Source: Bacteroidales bacterium (lineage in GTDB: Bacteria > Bacteroidota > Bacteroidia > Bacteroidales > JAGOPY01). Taken from it: a stretch of 64,000 nt of DNA. Under the pieces are notes generated by a model. That model was not told the origin of the DNA. It was given only the letters and a program-made list of their open reading frames with translations, and searched no databases. Where the stretch lies: assembly GCA_023229505.1 (NCBI GenBank), contig JALNZD010000001.1:133294-197293 (forward strand). Reading direction: 5' to 3'. A program made the translations under genes and the position numbers. Each line of letters opens with the position of its first letter. The stretch's first letter is position 1. This document shows positions 52,730-61,583 of the stretch, piece by piece.

Positions 52730-54787
52730 ATGGATGAATCCGATCAATATTATTTTAACCGCGAGATCAGCTGGCTTCATTTCAATGAACGGGTGCTGCA
52801 GGAAGCCATGGACACGGCGACACCACTTCTTGAGCAGGTTAAATTTCTTGGTATTTATTCCAACAACCGCGACGAATTTTTCCGTGTGAGAGTGGCAACG
52901 CTTAAGCGGATGATCAAACTGCAGGAAAATGAGCCTGTACCCGATCCCAAATATAAAAATATCCTGGATCAGGTACTGGAGATTGTTTCCAGCCAGGAAA
53001 AACTGTTTACCAGGGCCTACACAAAAGTCACGAAAGAACTGGCCAGAAATAACATTCATCTGATCGACGAAACCCAGCTTACACCCATACAGGGAGCGTT
53101 TGTCATGCAATTTTACCGCGATAAGGTCAGGCCGAATCTTTTCCCACTTATGCTCAATGGCGGCAGGAGTTCTTTTTCCCTGCAAGACGCTTCCATCTAC
53201 CTCACGATCAGGTTGAGGAAATCGTTTGATCCTGAAGCCAAGGAAATTGCCCTGATCCAGGTACCGACCGATGTGACAGGGCGCTTCATTTCATTGCCCG
53301 ATGATGGAAGTAAATGTTTCATAATCCTGATGGATGATGTCATCCGCTATTGCCTGCAAGATATATTTTCACCTTTCGGTTACGACCGGTTTGATACCTA
53401 TACGATCAAATTCACCCGTGACGCTGAACTGGAAATCGACAATGATGTTTCCAAGAGTTTCCTTGAGCTGTTGAGTGAAAGTGTCAAGAAACGAAAATTA
53501 GGAGAAGCGGTTAGATTCGTTTACGATAATTCCATGCCGGATGACCTGCTGAAATTGCTGACCAAGAAGCTCAATATTTCGAAGAAGGATACTATGCGTG
53601 GCGGTGGAAGGTATCATAATTTTAAAGATTTCATGGAATTTCCCAAGGTCGGGCATGACAAACTGCGGTATCCTCCGGCTCCTCCCCTTCCCCACAGGGA
53701 TCTCCGTGAACATCACAGCATGTTTGAAGCGATCAGGAAAAAAGATGTCCTGCTGAATTTCCCTTACCAGTCGTTCCAGTATATCATCGACCTGTTGAGG
53801 GAAGCATCCATCGATTCGCAGGTGAGGTCTATCAAGATGGTCTTTTACCGGACTACGCGCAATTCCGCCGCGATGAATGCCCTCATTAACGCTGCCCGCA
53901 ACGGGAAATACGTGACGGTTTTCATGGAAATCCAGGCCCGTTTCGATGAAGAGGCGAATATTTACTGGACCCAACGTTTGCAGGAGGAAGGGGTCAAGGT
54001 TATCCAGACTATTCCCGGTTATAAAGTCCATGCCAAACTGATCCTGATCCGCCGCCATGAAAATGGCTCCAACCAGCTTTATGCCAATGTCAGCACCGGG
54101 AATTACAACGAAACTACGGCAAAGGTCTTTTCCGATTTCAGCCTGCTTACCTGCGACGAACGGATATGTTGCGATGTATACAATATTTTCGAGCTGCTTG
54201 AAAGCAAGTTCATCCTGCCGACATTCGAGACATTGATCGTATCACCCTTCCAGGTGCGGGAATTCTTCATGGGGTTGCTTGACAGGGAGATTCAAAATGC
54301 CAGTGAAGGCAAGGATGCCTGGGCCATAATCAAACTGAACAGCATAGTCGACCGGAAAATAGCGGCCAGGCTTTATGAAGCCAGCCAGGCAGGGGTTCAC
54401 ATCGACCTGATCAACCGGGGGATTTGCGTGATCAAGCCGGGAGTGCCTGGCATCAGCGAAAACATCCACGCTTTTTCCATCGTTGATAAATTCCTCGAAC
54501 ATTCGCGGGTTTACGTTTTCTGCAATGGTGGTGATCCGCGCTATTTCACCTCTTCGGCCGACTGGATGCCCCGCAACTTCGATCATCGCATTGAAGTCGT
54601 CTGCCCCATTTTCGATAAAGATATTCAGCAGGAGTTATGGGATGTTCTTCACATTCAGATGCGCGACAATGTCAAATCACGATACCTGGGCTCTGATAAC
54701 CTCAACCAGTACCGCAAGACCCAGGATAGCGTGACCCACCGGGCGCAGTTTGAGATTTACGATTACTACAAGGAGCGTGGATTTTAG
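52730..54787 (+). CDS. ppk1: Polyphosphate kinase 1
   Basis: A 685-residue kinase from ATG 52730 (MDESDQYYFNREISWLHFN). It transfers the terminal phosphate of ATP to polyphosphate. Motifs include FNREISWLHFNERVLQEA at the N-terminus, and the two PLD-like histidine sites KVHAKLILI and LEHSRVYVF around the autophosphorylated histidine, with Asn-Gly motifs (CNGGDPRYF). Full length for the family. The sixA-like gene upstream may share the pathway. Confidence 0.95.
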   Translation: MDESDQYYFNREISWLHFNERVLQEAMDTATPLLEQVKFLGIYSNNRDEFFRVRVATLKRMIKLQENEPVPDPKYKNILDQVLEIVSSQEKLFTRAYTKVTKELARNNIHLIDETQLTPIQGAFVMQFYRDKVRPNLFPLMLNGGRSSFSLQDASIYLTIRLRKSFDPEAKEIALIQVPTDVTGRFISLPDDGSKCFIILMDDVIRYCLQDIFSPFGYDRFDTYTIKFTRDAELEIDNDVSKSFLELLSESVKKRKLGEAVRFVYDNSMPDDLLKLLTKKLNISKKDTMRGGGRYHNFKDFMEFPKVGHDKLRYPPAPPLPHRDLREHHSMFEAIRKKDVLLNFPYQSFQYIIDLLREASIDSQVRSIKMVFYRTTRNSAAMNALINAARNGKYVTVFMEIQARFDEEANIYWTQRLQEEGVKVIQTIPGYKVHAKLILIRRHENGSNQLYANVSTGNYNETTAKVFSDFSLLTCDERICCDVYNIFELLESKFILPTFETLIVSPFQVREFFMGLLDREIQNASEGKDAWAIIKLNSIVDRKIAARLYEASQAGVHIDLINRGICVIKPGVPGISENIHAFSIVDKFLEHSRVYVFCNGGDPRYFTSSADWMPRNFDHRIEVVCPIFDKDIQQELWDVLHIQMRDNVKSRYLGSDNLNQYRKTQDSVTHRAQFEIYDYYKERGF

Positions 54788-54872
54788 GGCTTAGGGCCTA
54801 TCTAAGGAGAATTTAAATGCCCCAGGCTTTGGGATTATATTCCTACTTTTACACATCAAATTTCAAAGATTC

Positions 54873-56045
54873 ATGATCAGTTACGAAGAGGCGTTACAAA
54901 TCGTATTAATTCATACGTACCCAACTGGAAATGAAACAGTTTCATTACAGGAATTAACCGGAAGGGTGCTTGCTGAAGATGTGTTTTCGGACATAAATAT
55001 GCCTCCTTTTAACCGCTCGGCCGTGGACGGTTATGCTTGCCGGAAAACTGACATCCGCCAGCCGCTTGAAGTAGTTGAAACGGTAAGGGCCGGAGTGTTT
55101 CCCACGAAAAAGATCCACTCCGGGCAATGCACGCGCATCATGACAGGCGCCCCAGTCCCAAAAGGAGCAGATTGCGTGTTTATGGAGGAGGAAAGTGCTG
55201 AAATTACACCAGACAAAGTCAGATTTACCGGGGAAAAGACCAAGATCAACATTTCACCCTTCGCGGAAGATATCAGGGAAGGCGAACGCGTCCTTGCATC
55301 CGGAACCCTCATAAGCCCCCAGCACATCGCCATTATGGCAGCCGTGGGATATGTAAATCCAAAAGTTGCCATCAGGCCAAAAGTGGCAGTGATCGCAACA
55401 GGCGACGAGATCGTGGAACCCCATCTGAAACCGGGAATCTCCCAGATCAGGAACAGCAATGGTTACCAATTGACGGCACAAGCCGGTAAAGCAGGGGCTA
55501 TCCCGGCTTACCTGGGCATTGCATCCGATAGTGAAGAGGACACTTTCCGGATGATAACTGAAGCTTTAGCGCAGTCTGACGTTGTCCTGATCACCGGTGG
55601 TGTTTCCATGGGAACCTTTGATTTTGTTCCGGAAATCTTCGAAAAAGCAGGGATTGATATCCTTTTCAGTACCATCGCCCTTCAACCCGGGAAACCGACC
55701 ATTTTCGGGACAATAGGCGATAAGAGGGTCTTCGGCCTCCCGGGAAACCCTGTTTCCTGCTTTACAATCTTTGAAATCCTGGTCAAACCAATGCTTTGGA
55801 AGATGATGGGCGTGCGGGAACCTGTCCGGAGTCTTCGCCTCCCCCTGGGCCTGGATTATCAACGCAAAAGGTCTGACCGGATGCAATGGCTCCCGGTGCA
55901 AATCCGGGATGGCCGGGTATATCCTCTTGAATACCACGGTTCAGCCCATATTTTTGCCCTGGCCACTGCACACGCCATTGCTGCCATCCCCCTCGGTATC
56001 ACGAAACTGTCTGTAGGAGACCTGATCGATGTACGACCGGTTTGA
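54873..56045 (+). CDS. moeA: Molybdopterin molybdotransferase MoeA
   Basis: A 390-residue enzyme inserting molybdate into adenylated molybdopterin. It has the MoeA start (ISYEEALQIVL), the N-terminal NMPPFNRSAVDGYA motif, IMTGAPVPKGADCVFMEE, and the MogA-like C-terminal domain with TGGVSMGTFD and GLPGNPVSCF. Full length. Its final 17 bases overlap the moaA start, implying translational coupling, and it opens the molybdenum cofactor cluster. Confidence 0.95.
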   Translation: MISYEEALQIVLIHTYPTGNETVSLQELTGRVLAEDVFSDINMPPFNRSAVDGYACRKTDIRQPLEVVETVRAGVFPTKKIHSGQCTRIMTGAPVPKGADCVFMEEESAEITPDKVRFTGEKTKINISPFAEDIREGERVLASGTLISPQHIAIMAAVGYVNPKVAIRPKVAVIATGDEIVEPHLKPGISQIRNSNGYQLTAQAGKAGAIPAYLGIASDSEEDTFRMITEALAQSDVVLITGGVSMGTFDFVPEIFEKAGIDILFSTIALQPGKPTIFGTIGDKRVFGLPGNPVSCFTIFEILVKPMLWKMMGVREPVRSLRLPLGLDYQRKRSDRMQWLPVQIRDGRVYPLEYHGSAHIFALATAHAIAAIPLGITKLSVGDLIDVRPV

Positions 56046-56829
56046 CCGCTATATAGACTACCTGCGGATCTCGGTGACCGACCGTTGCAACCTGCGATGC
56101 ATGTATTGCATGCCGGCAGAAGGGATACAGTTGCTGAAACATGAGGACATTCTCAGTTTTGATGAAATAACTGAAGTTGCCCGTATCGCTGTGGAAATGG
56201 GTGTCCGGAAAATCCGGCTGACGGGCGGTGAGCCATTGGTGCGCCGTGGCATCACCGACCTGGTGAAGATGATCGCCGGGATCGAAGGGATTGAGGACCT
56301 TTCGATGACAACCAACGGGATCTTACTGGATAAATTTGCCATCCCTCTCAAAGAAGCCGGTCTGCACCGGATCAACGTCAGTCTCGATACGCTCGACCCG
56401 GTCAGATATCAGCATATCACCCGTGGCGGATCATTGGAAAATGTGCTTGAAGGATTAAGGAAAGCAAGTGAAGCAGACCTTACCCCGATCAAGATCAATT
56501 GCGTAGTCGGGGAACTGACAGATGAAGAAGATGCCATTCAGATGAAACGATTTGCGGAAGAAAATAATTACCAGGTGAGGTTCATTCGTCAAATGGACCT
56601 GGCAGTAGGAGAATTCTATGTTGTTGAAGGAGGAGATGGGGGCAACTGCCGCTTATGCAACCGGCTGCGCCTGACTTCCAACGGGATGGTCAAACCCTGT
56701 CTTTTCAATGCAACGGGATTCAATGTCAGGGAACTTGGTGCAAGGGAAGCGATTCTTAAGGCCGTGGACAACAAACCCAGGTGCGGAACGTTTAACCGGG
56801 AAGAGGAGTTTTACAGGATCGGGGGATGA
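56029..56829 (+). CDS. moaA: Compact MoaA-like GTP 3',8-cyclase
   Basis: A 266-residue radical SAM enzyme for the first step of molybdopterin synthesis. It keeps the N-terminal cluster cysteines C20, C24 and C27 (DRCNLRCMYC), the C-terminal cluster C207, C210 and C224 (GGNCRLCNRLRLT and PCLF), GGEPL, and the C-terminal Gly-Gly (YRIGG). About 60 residues between VRFIRQMD (residues 183-190) and the second cluster are missing compared with the usual 320-330 residue enzyme. The reading frame is unbroken, so this looks like a natural short form. It overlaps moeA by 17 bp. Confidence 0.88.
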   Translation: MYDRFDRYIDYLRISVTDRCNLRCMYCMPAEGIQLLKHEDILSFDEITEVARIAVEMGVRKIRLTGGEPLVRRGITDLVKMIAGIEGIEDLSMTTNGILLDKFAIPLKEAGLHRINVSLDTLDPVRYQHITRGGSLENVLEGLRKASEADLTPIKINCVVGELTDEEDAIQMKRFAEENNYQVRFIRQMDLAVGEFYVVEGGDGGNCRLCNRLRLTSNGMVKPCLFNATGFNVRELGAREAILKAVDNKPRCGTFNREEEFYRIGG

Positions 56830-56904
56830 GAACAGTTCTCAGTTCCCAGTTCCCTGTCAACAGTCTGAAATTTGAAATTTGAAACTTGAAACCAGAAACT
56901 TAAG
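56830..56904. repeat. Intergenic short repeats
   Basis: Words such as CAGTTCTCAGTTCCCAGTTC and TTTGAAATTTGAAACTTGAAA form imperfect tandem repeats before moaC. The gap after moaC (57358-57395) has the similar tandem words TTGAAAGTTGAAAGTTGAAA. Confidence 0.55.
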
Positions 56905-57357
56905 ATGAACGAACTATCCCATGTTGATGAAGGTGGCAAAGCGCGAATGGTCGATGTCAGCCACAAAAAAGATCAGCTCAGGATTGCAAAAGCCTCAGGT
57001 CATATCCGGATGGACCCCGGAACGATCAGGCTCATCAGGGAAAACCAGGTCAAGAAAGGGGATGTGCTCACTGTTGCCCAGATTGCAGGGATACAGGCAG
57101 GGAAGAAGACCAGCGAACTGATTCCGCTCTGCCATCCGCTTCCCATCACAAAAATTGAGGTTCTGACCGATCTGCAGGAGAATGGGGTGACGGTCACGGC
57201 CGAAGCCCGCTGCGTTGGCCAGACCGGCGTGGAAATGGAAGCGCTCACCGCGGTTTCAGTAGCTTTGCTGACCATTTATGACATGTGTAAAGCGGTGGAT
57301 AAAGGGATGGTGATAAGTGAAGTCAAGCTGATGGAAAAGAGCAAGACAGACATTTAG
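56905..57357 (+). CDS. moaC: Cyclic pyranopterin monophosphate synthase MoaC
   Basis: A 150-residue enzyme that completes cyclic pyranopterin phosphate. Motifs are SHVDEGGKARMVDVS, GKKTSELIPLCHPL, and TGVEMEALTAVSVALLTIYDMCKAVDKGM with conserved catalytic Lys, Asp, Glu and His positions of the family. Full length. It works with the product of MoaA. Confidence 0.95.
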   Translation: MNELSHVDEGGKARMVDVSHKKDQLRIAKASGHIRMDPGTIRLIRENQVKKGDVLTVAQIAGIQAGKKTSELIPLCHPLPITKIEVLTDLQENGVTVTAEARCVGQTGVEMEALTAVSVALLTIYDMCKAVDKGMVISEVKLMEKSKTDI

Positions 57358-57409
57358 GAAATTGAAAGTTGAAAGTTGAAAATTGAAAATTCAAAAGCCA
57401 CCCTTACCG

Positions 57410-59386
57410 ATGCGCTGGATGCTCCTTCTTCTCCTCTTCTCCTCTTCCCTGAGCCTATTTTCCCAGGTAAACACAGAGTATTTCATGACCGTGGGGCGGA
57501 ATGAGCTGTCCAAGGGCAATTACGCGGATGCAATCAATAAATTCAATACCGTCGTCCGTTTTGATAAAGATAATTTTGAAGCCTATTTTCTGAGGGGAAT
57601 TGCTAAATACAACCTCGGCGATTTCATAGGTGCGGAAAATGATTTCTCTCGTACCCTCGAACTGCATCCCCTGTTTGTCGTCGCCTGGCATTACAGGGGA
57701 TTGGTCAGGGATAACCTGCAGGATTATTATAAAGCATTGCAGGACCTCGACCGGGCCATTTCACTTGAGCCTTATGATCCTGACCTGCTCATCAGCCGGG
57801 GGACAGTTAAGATTCACATGGGCAGTTACTTATGGTCGCTCATTGACCTGGATTCGGCCATAAGGATCGACCCTAAAAAACCGCTGGCATATATGAACCG
57901 TGCAGTGGCAAGGACTTCCCTTAAAGATTACGATGGCGCACTCAAGGACTGTAACAAGGCCATACAACTGGATCCTTACGATGACGGAGCTTATCTCCGA
58001 CGCGGGGTAATCCGGTATGATACAAAAGATTTTACCGGTGCGGTTGAAGATTTTCAATACGCCATCAAACTTAATCCTGATAATCCCTATACCTGGTTTA
58101 ACCGGGCCATGTCCCGTTATCACAGCAGCGATACACTCGGCGCAATGGAGGATTATTCACGGGTCATTGAACTGGATCCTTACAATGCATTGTCGTTTTA
58201 TAACAGAGCCCTTCTAAAATCCCAGCTTAACGACCTGTATGGTGCCCTCGATGATTATAACAAAGTTTTATTGCTGAATCCGGATAACATCTACACTTAC
58301 TATAACAGGGCTATAATTTTTCACATGTTGGAGGATTACCGGGCGGCGATTGCTGACTATACCAGGTCCATCGAACTTTTTCCGGATTTCGCCGGCGCTT
58401 ACCTGAACAGGTCGGAAGCTAAGAAGTCGCTCAAAGATGAAAAGGGCGCCTATAAAGATTACCAGAAAGCCATTGAAATCATTGATGCAGTGAAGACATA
58501 CGGATATGACAGCCTGACCGTCAAGCAATTTGCCGATTCGGCCTATTTTAACAAGATCATGGAATTTGAGGCAGATTTTGTGGCTGTGAAACTGGATAAT
58601 GTTACTCCGGATAAGTCTGTCGACCTCGAGCTGGCTTTCATGGTGCAATTTGCGCTGGAAGACCAGATGATCTTCGACCAAAGCCGGACAGGTTACGCTT
58701 TCCATGAACTTAAAGAATTGAATGAAAAAAATACCGGCGGAGTACAGTTTGTTATTTCCAATGACCATGTTGAACTGGGCCTGGAACAGGCATACCAGCG
58801 GTTGATACTTACCGACAGCATGCTGAGCCACGATCCTTCTTCCGCGCAGGCATACTTCTTAAAAGGGGTCATTAACAGCATGGTTCAGAATTACAATACA
58901 GCCCTGCAGGACTATGAAAAGTCGCTCCAGCTGGACACGGAACAGCCGCTTGCCTATTTAAACCGTGGTTATGTTTTGTTCGAAATGGCGGAAAGGGAAT
59001 TTGTGGGGAACAAATTCTCCGGTCCGGTTACCATTACCTGGGAAGGGGCCGAAAAGGAAACGCAGAAAGATGTCCCTCTTTCACCCGACTACCAGCTGGC
59101 TATGCTGGATTATGACAAAGTAGTTAAAATGCAACCTGAAAATGCTTTCGGATATTTTAACCGGGCTAATGTGAAGGTCCGGTTGAAGGATTATTCCGGT
59201 GCCATCCAGGATTTCAGCAGGGCTATTGAAAGGGAGCCAGGGCTTGCTGAAGCTTACTTTAACCGGGCGCTGACCCTCATTTTCCTGAATGATACCCGTT
59301 CGGCCTGCCGGGACCTCAGCCAGGCCGGGGAACTGGGCCTGGAGCAGGCCTACAGGGTCATCAAACAGTATTGTAATACACCATAA
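57410..59386 (+). CDS. Exported TPR-repeat protein
   Basis: A 658-residue protein from ATG 57410 (MRWMLLLLLFSSSLSLFSQ signal peptide); a TTG 27 bases upstream opens the same frame but would weaken the signal. About twelve tetratricopeptide repeats are seen, each with the ALxDxxKAIxLxPxxxxAYxxRG-type pattern (for example AYLRRGVIRYDTKDFTGAVED, YFNRANVKVRLKDYSGAIQD). Envelope scaffold or protein-binding role; partner unknown. It lies between molybdenum cofactor genes but has no obvious part in that pathway. Confidence 0.87.
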   Translation: MRWMLLLLLFSSSLSLFSQVNTEYFMTVGRNELSKGNYADAINKFNTVVRFDKDNFEAYFLRGIAKYNLGDFIGAENDFSRTLELHPLFVVAWHYRGLVRDNLQDYYKALQDLDRAISLEPYDPDLLISRGTVKIHMGSYLWSLIDLDSAIRIDPKKPLAYMNRAVARTSLKDYDGALKDCNKAIQLDPYDDGAYLRRGVIRYDTKDFTGAVEDFQYAIKLNPDNPYTWFNRAMSRYHSSDTLGAMEDYSRVIELDPYNALSFYNRALLKSQLNDLYGALDDYNKVLLLNPDNIYTYYNRAIIFHMLEDYRAAIADYTRSIELFPDFAGAYLNRSEAKKSLKDEKGAYKDYQKAIEIIDAVKTYGYDSLTVKQFADSAYFNKIMEFEADFVAVKLDNVTPDKSVDLELAFMVQFALEDQMIFDQSRTGYAFHELKELNEKNTGGVQFVISNDHVELGLEQAYQRLILTDSMLSHDPSSAQAYFLKGVINSMVQNYNTALQDYEKSLQLDTEQPLAYLNRGYVLFEMAEREFVGNKFSGPVTITWEGAEKETQKDVPLSPDYQLAMLDYDKVVKMQPENAFGYFNRANVKVRLKDYSGAIQDFSRAIEREPGLAEAYFNRALTLIFLNDTRSACRDLSQAGELGLEQAYRVIKQYCNTP

Positions 59387-59398
59387 TGCTTTGATATT

Positions 59399-60334
59399 AT
59401 GTCAAAAGAAATTAAAGTCTTATCCGTCAATATCTCCGAAAAAAAAGGGACCATCAAACAACCGGTTGATTTCATCGAACTGGACGAACTGGGCGTAAAA
59501 CAGGATGCCCATGCCGGCAATTGGCACCGGCAGGTCAGCCTGCTGGCCAAAGAGAGTGTCGATAAATTCTCTTCCGCTGCCGGCAGGGAAATCCGCTTTG
59601 GTGAATTCGCTGAAAATATCACGACAGACGGCATCATCCTCTATGAAACACATCCGTTCGACAGGTTCATTATCGGTGAAGCAGAGCTTGAAGTGACGCA
59701 GATCGGCAAGGAATGCCATGGTGATAATTGTGCTATCTACCGTGAAGTTGGCAATTGTATCATGCCAAAAGAAGGGATTTTCTGCCGGGTACTCCGGCCG
59801 GGGAAAGTTAAAGCGGGTGATACGATCACCTTCACCCCGAGGATTTACAGGCTAATGGTAATCACGCTAAGTGACCGGGCCAGCCAGGGAATTTATGAAG
59901 ATAAAAGCGGCCCCCGGGTTATAGCCCTCATGGAAGATTTTTTCAAAAAACTCAATTGGCAAAGCCAAATCAAACATCATATTATTCCCGACGATGATAA
60001 AAGTCTGCAAAACCTTCTGAAAGATGCTATTGCCGGTCAGTTTGATTTTGTTATCACTACCGGTGGAACCGGTATCGGGCCAAGAGATATCACCCCGGAG
60101 GTGGTGCGATCAGTAATAGAAAAAGAAATTCCGGGAATCATGGAGATGATCAGGATGAAGTACGGCCAGGAGAAACCCAATGCGCTGCTAAGCCGCAGCA
60201 TGGCCGGAGTTGCCGGGAAGACTATCATCTATGTTTTGCCGGGCAGTGTAAAAGCCGTGAACGAATACATGGCAGAGATAACCAAGACGATAAAGCATAC
60301 ACTGTATATGCTGCATGGACTGGATGCGCATTGA
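59399..60334 (+). CDS. MOSC-MogA fusion protein
   Basis: A 311-residue fusion. The N-terminal part (about 1-145) has a MOSC-domain pattern (LSVNISEKKGTIKQPV, VKQDAHAGNWHRQVSLLA, FGEFAENITTDGI) including the conserved cysteine region CHGDNC. The C-terminal part (about 155-311) is a MogA/MoaB-type domain with TTGGTGIGPRDITPEVVRSV and AVNEYMAEI. MOSC domains handle molybdenum-cofactor sulfur chemistry and MogA adenylates molybdopterin. It completes the cofactor cluster; moaD, moaE and moeB are not here. The fusion is supported by one uninterrupted frame. Confidence 0.88.
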   Translation: MSKEIKVLSVNISEKKGTIKQPVDFIELDELGVKQDAHAGNWHRQVSLLAKESVDKFSSAAGREIRFGEFAENITTDGIILYETHPFDRFIIGEAELEVTQIGKECHGDNCAIYREVGNCIMPKEGIFCRVLRPGKVKAGDTITFTPRIYRLMVITLSDRASQGIYEDKSGPRVIALMEDFFKKLNWQSQIKHHIIPDDDKSLQNLLKDAIAGQFDFVITTGGTGIGPRDITPEVVRSVIEKEIPGIMEMIRMKYGQEKPNALLSRSMAGVAGKTIIYVLPGSVKAVNEYMAEITKTIKHTLYMLHGLDAH

Positions 60335-60392
60335 TTCCAGGTTCCAACCTCAATTTCACATCAACTAAAGGGGAGTTCTATAAATTAAATCA

Positions 60393-60422
60393 TTGTTATT
60401 CAAATAATTATGTGTATATTTG
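60393..60422 (+). promoter_or_regulatory. Promoter of the IS5-type transposase
   Basis: TTG at 60393-60395 is followed after 19 nt by TATATTTG (60415-60422), near the left IS end and 24 bp before the transposase ATG. Spacing matches the Bacteroidota promoter. Confidence 0.45.
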
Positions 60423-60446
60423 CCAATAATTTAATACGAAAACACG

Positions 60447-61393
60447 ATGTCATCACAAGTGTATAAAACAAAGGGCGAAAAAGGATTATTTGACGAGCAA
60501 TATACCATTGAACGTTTGTCGGCAATTGGCAATCCTTTAGAGAAGATAAGCAATGTTATTGATTTTGAGGCTTTTCGCAGCACATTAGAATCAAAACTGT
60601 TAAATACAGAAAAGAAAAACAATGCAGGAGCAAAACCATTTGATGTAGTGATGATGTTTAAAATCTTGATATTACAACGCTATTATGGACTTGGAGATAC
60701 ACAGGTTGAATATCAGATAAACGATAGATTAAGTTTTAAAAAGTTTTTGGGATTGCAGTCTGGCGATAAAGTTCCTGATGAAAAAACCGTTTGGGCATTT
60801 AGAGAAAACCTAACAAATAGTGGAGTTGTAGAATTATTGTTCAGTCAGTTTATACAATATTTAGATGATAAAAACCTGATATTCAATATAAAAAAAGGCA
60901 CAAAGATATTGATGCCCGATGGACAAAGAAAAATGGCGAGAAATATTACGGGCATAAAAATCATGCAAAAGCAGATTCCAAAAGCAAATTCATCAACACG
61001 TATGTAGTTACAGATGCTTCGGTGCATGACTCACAGGCTTTAGATGGTTTGCTGGAAAAAAGCGACAAAGGGCAACCATTATATGCAGACAGTGCTTATA
61101 CTGGCGAAAAGCAGAAGAAAGCAATTAAAAAGCATAAACTTAAAAATAAAGCTCACGAAAAAGGATATAGAGGCAAACCATTGACTGATAAGCAAAAAGC
61201 GAAAAACAAGATAAAATTTAAAACAAGAGCAAGAGTAGAACACGTATTCGGCTTTATGGAGCAGAGCATGAACGGATTGGTTGTGAAATCTGTAGGAATA
61301 GTAAGAGCAACTGGTATAATCGGGCTGATAAATCTCACATACAATCTCTTTAGATTTGAACAAGTCCAAAGACTGAATTTATGTAAGGTGTAA
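60447..61393 (+). pseudogene. IS5-family transposase with internal deletion and frameshift
   Basis: The first frame (60447-61007) has the DUF772-type N-terminus (FDVVMMFKILILQRYYGLGD, KVPDEKTVWAFRENL) but after LIFN it leaves the transposase sequence. In the next frame, HKDIDARWTKKNGEKYYGHKNHAKADSK resumes at about 60899 and continues through VVTDASVHDSQ, the second catalytic Asp region (YADSAYTGE) and the Glu region (RARVEHVFGFMEQS) to a stop at 61391-61393. About 40-50 residues, which should include the first catalytic Asp (VDAS/DGS site), are missing at the junction. Hence the DDE triad is incomplete and the element cannot move by itself. Confidence 0.85.
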
Positions 61394-61399
61394 TATCCT

Positions 61400-61434
61400 G
61401 TTAGTTAGTTAGTTAGTTAGTTAATTAGTTAGTT
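61400..61434. repeat. TTAG tetranucleotide microsatellite
   Basis: About eight copies of TTAG/GTTA with one interruption (TTAATTAGTTAGTTG), between the transposase stop and the right IS end. Simple repeats of this kind can change length by slippage. Confidence 0.8.
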
Positions 61435-61524
61435 GTGAGAAAAATAGAAGAGAACTTGGATTTTTTGAACATAAATTGAAAATTAGTTGTAATATTACTT
61501 TACTTTTTCAGCACAGATTTAAAT

Positions 61525-61574
61525 GGGTTCTATTTTGTGTCTGAAAAAAGTCTAAAAATGAATTTTTAGAACCC
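61525..61574. repeat. Mini inverted repeat upstream of the RHS-like gene
   Basis: GGGTTCTA (61525-61532) and its exact complement TAGAACCC (61567-61574) flank 34 nt, and the flanking sequence resembles the IS ends (GGGTTCTATTTTG against GGGTTCTAAAAATT). The structure ends 9 bp before the ATG at 61584 and may be a residual IS end or a MITE-like insertion. Confidence 0.45.
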
Positions 61575-61583
61575 ACCTATAAT

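Larger units (their letters stand above)
60370..61577 (+). mobile_element. Decayed IS5-family insertion sequence
   Basis: An element of about 1.2 kb with imperfect 17-base ends: GGGGAGTTCTATAAATT (60370-60386) and the complement of GGTGGGTTCTAAAAATT (61561-61577), matching at 14 of 17 positions. It encloses a broken IS5-type transposase and a TTAG microsatellite near the right end. No clear target-site duplication was found. The right boundary is uncertain because a related TIR-like word also occurs at 61525. Confidence 0.6.

Noticed and set aside
56029..56829. moaA considered as a frameshifted or deleted pseudogene
   Set aside because: The frame is continuous, both cysteine triads and the C-terminal Gly-Gly are intact, and the gene is coupled with moeA; a natural short form is more likely.
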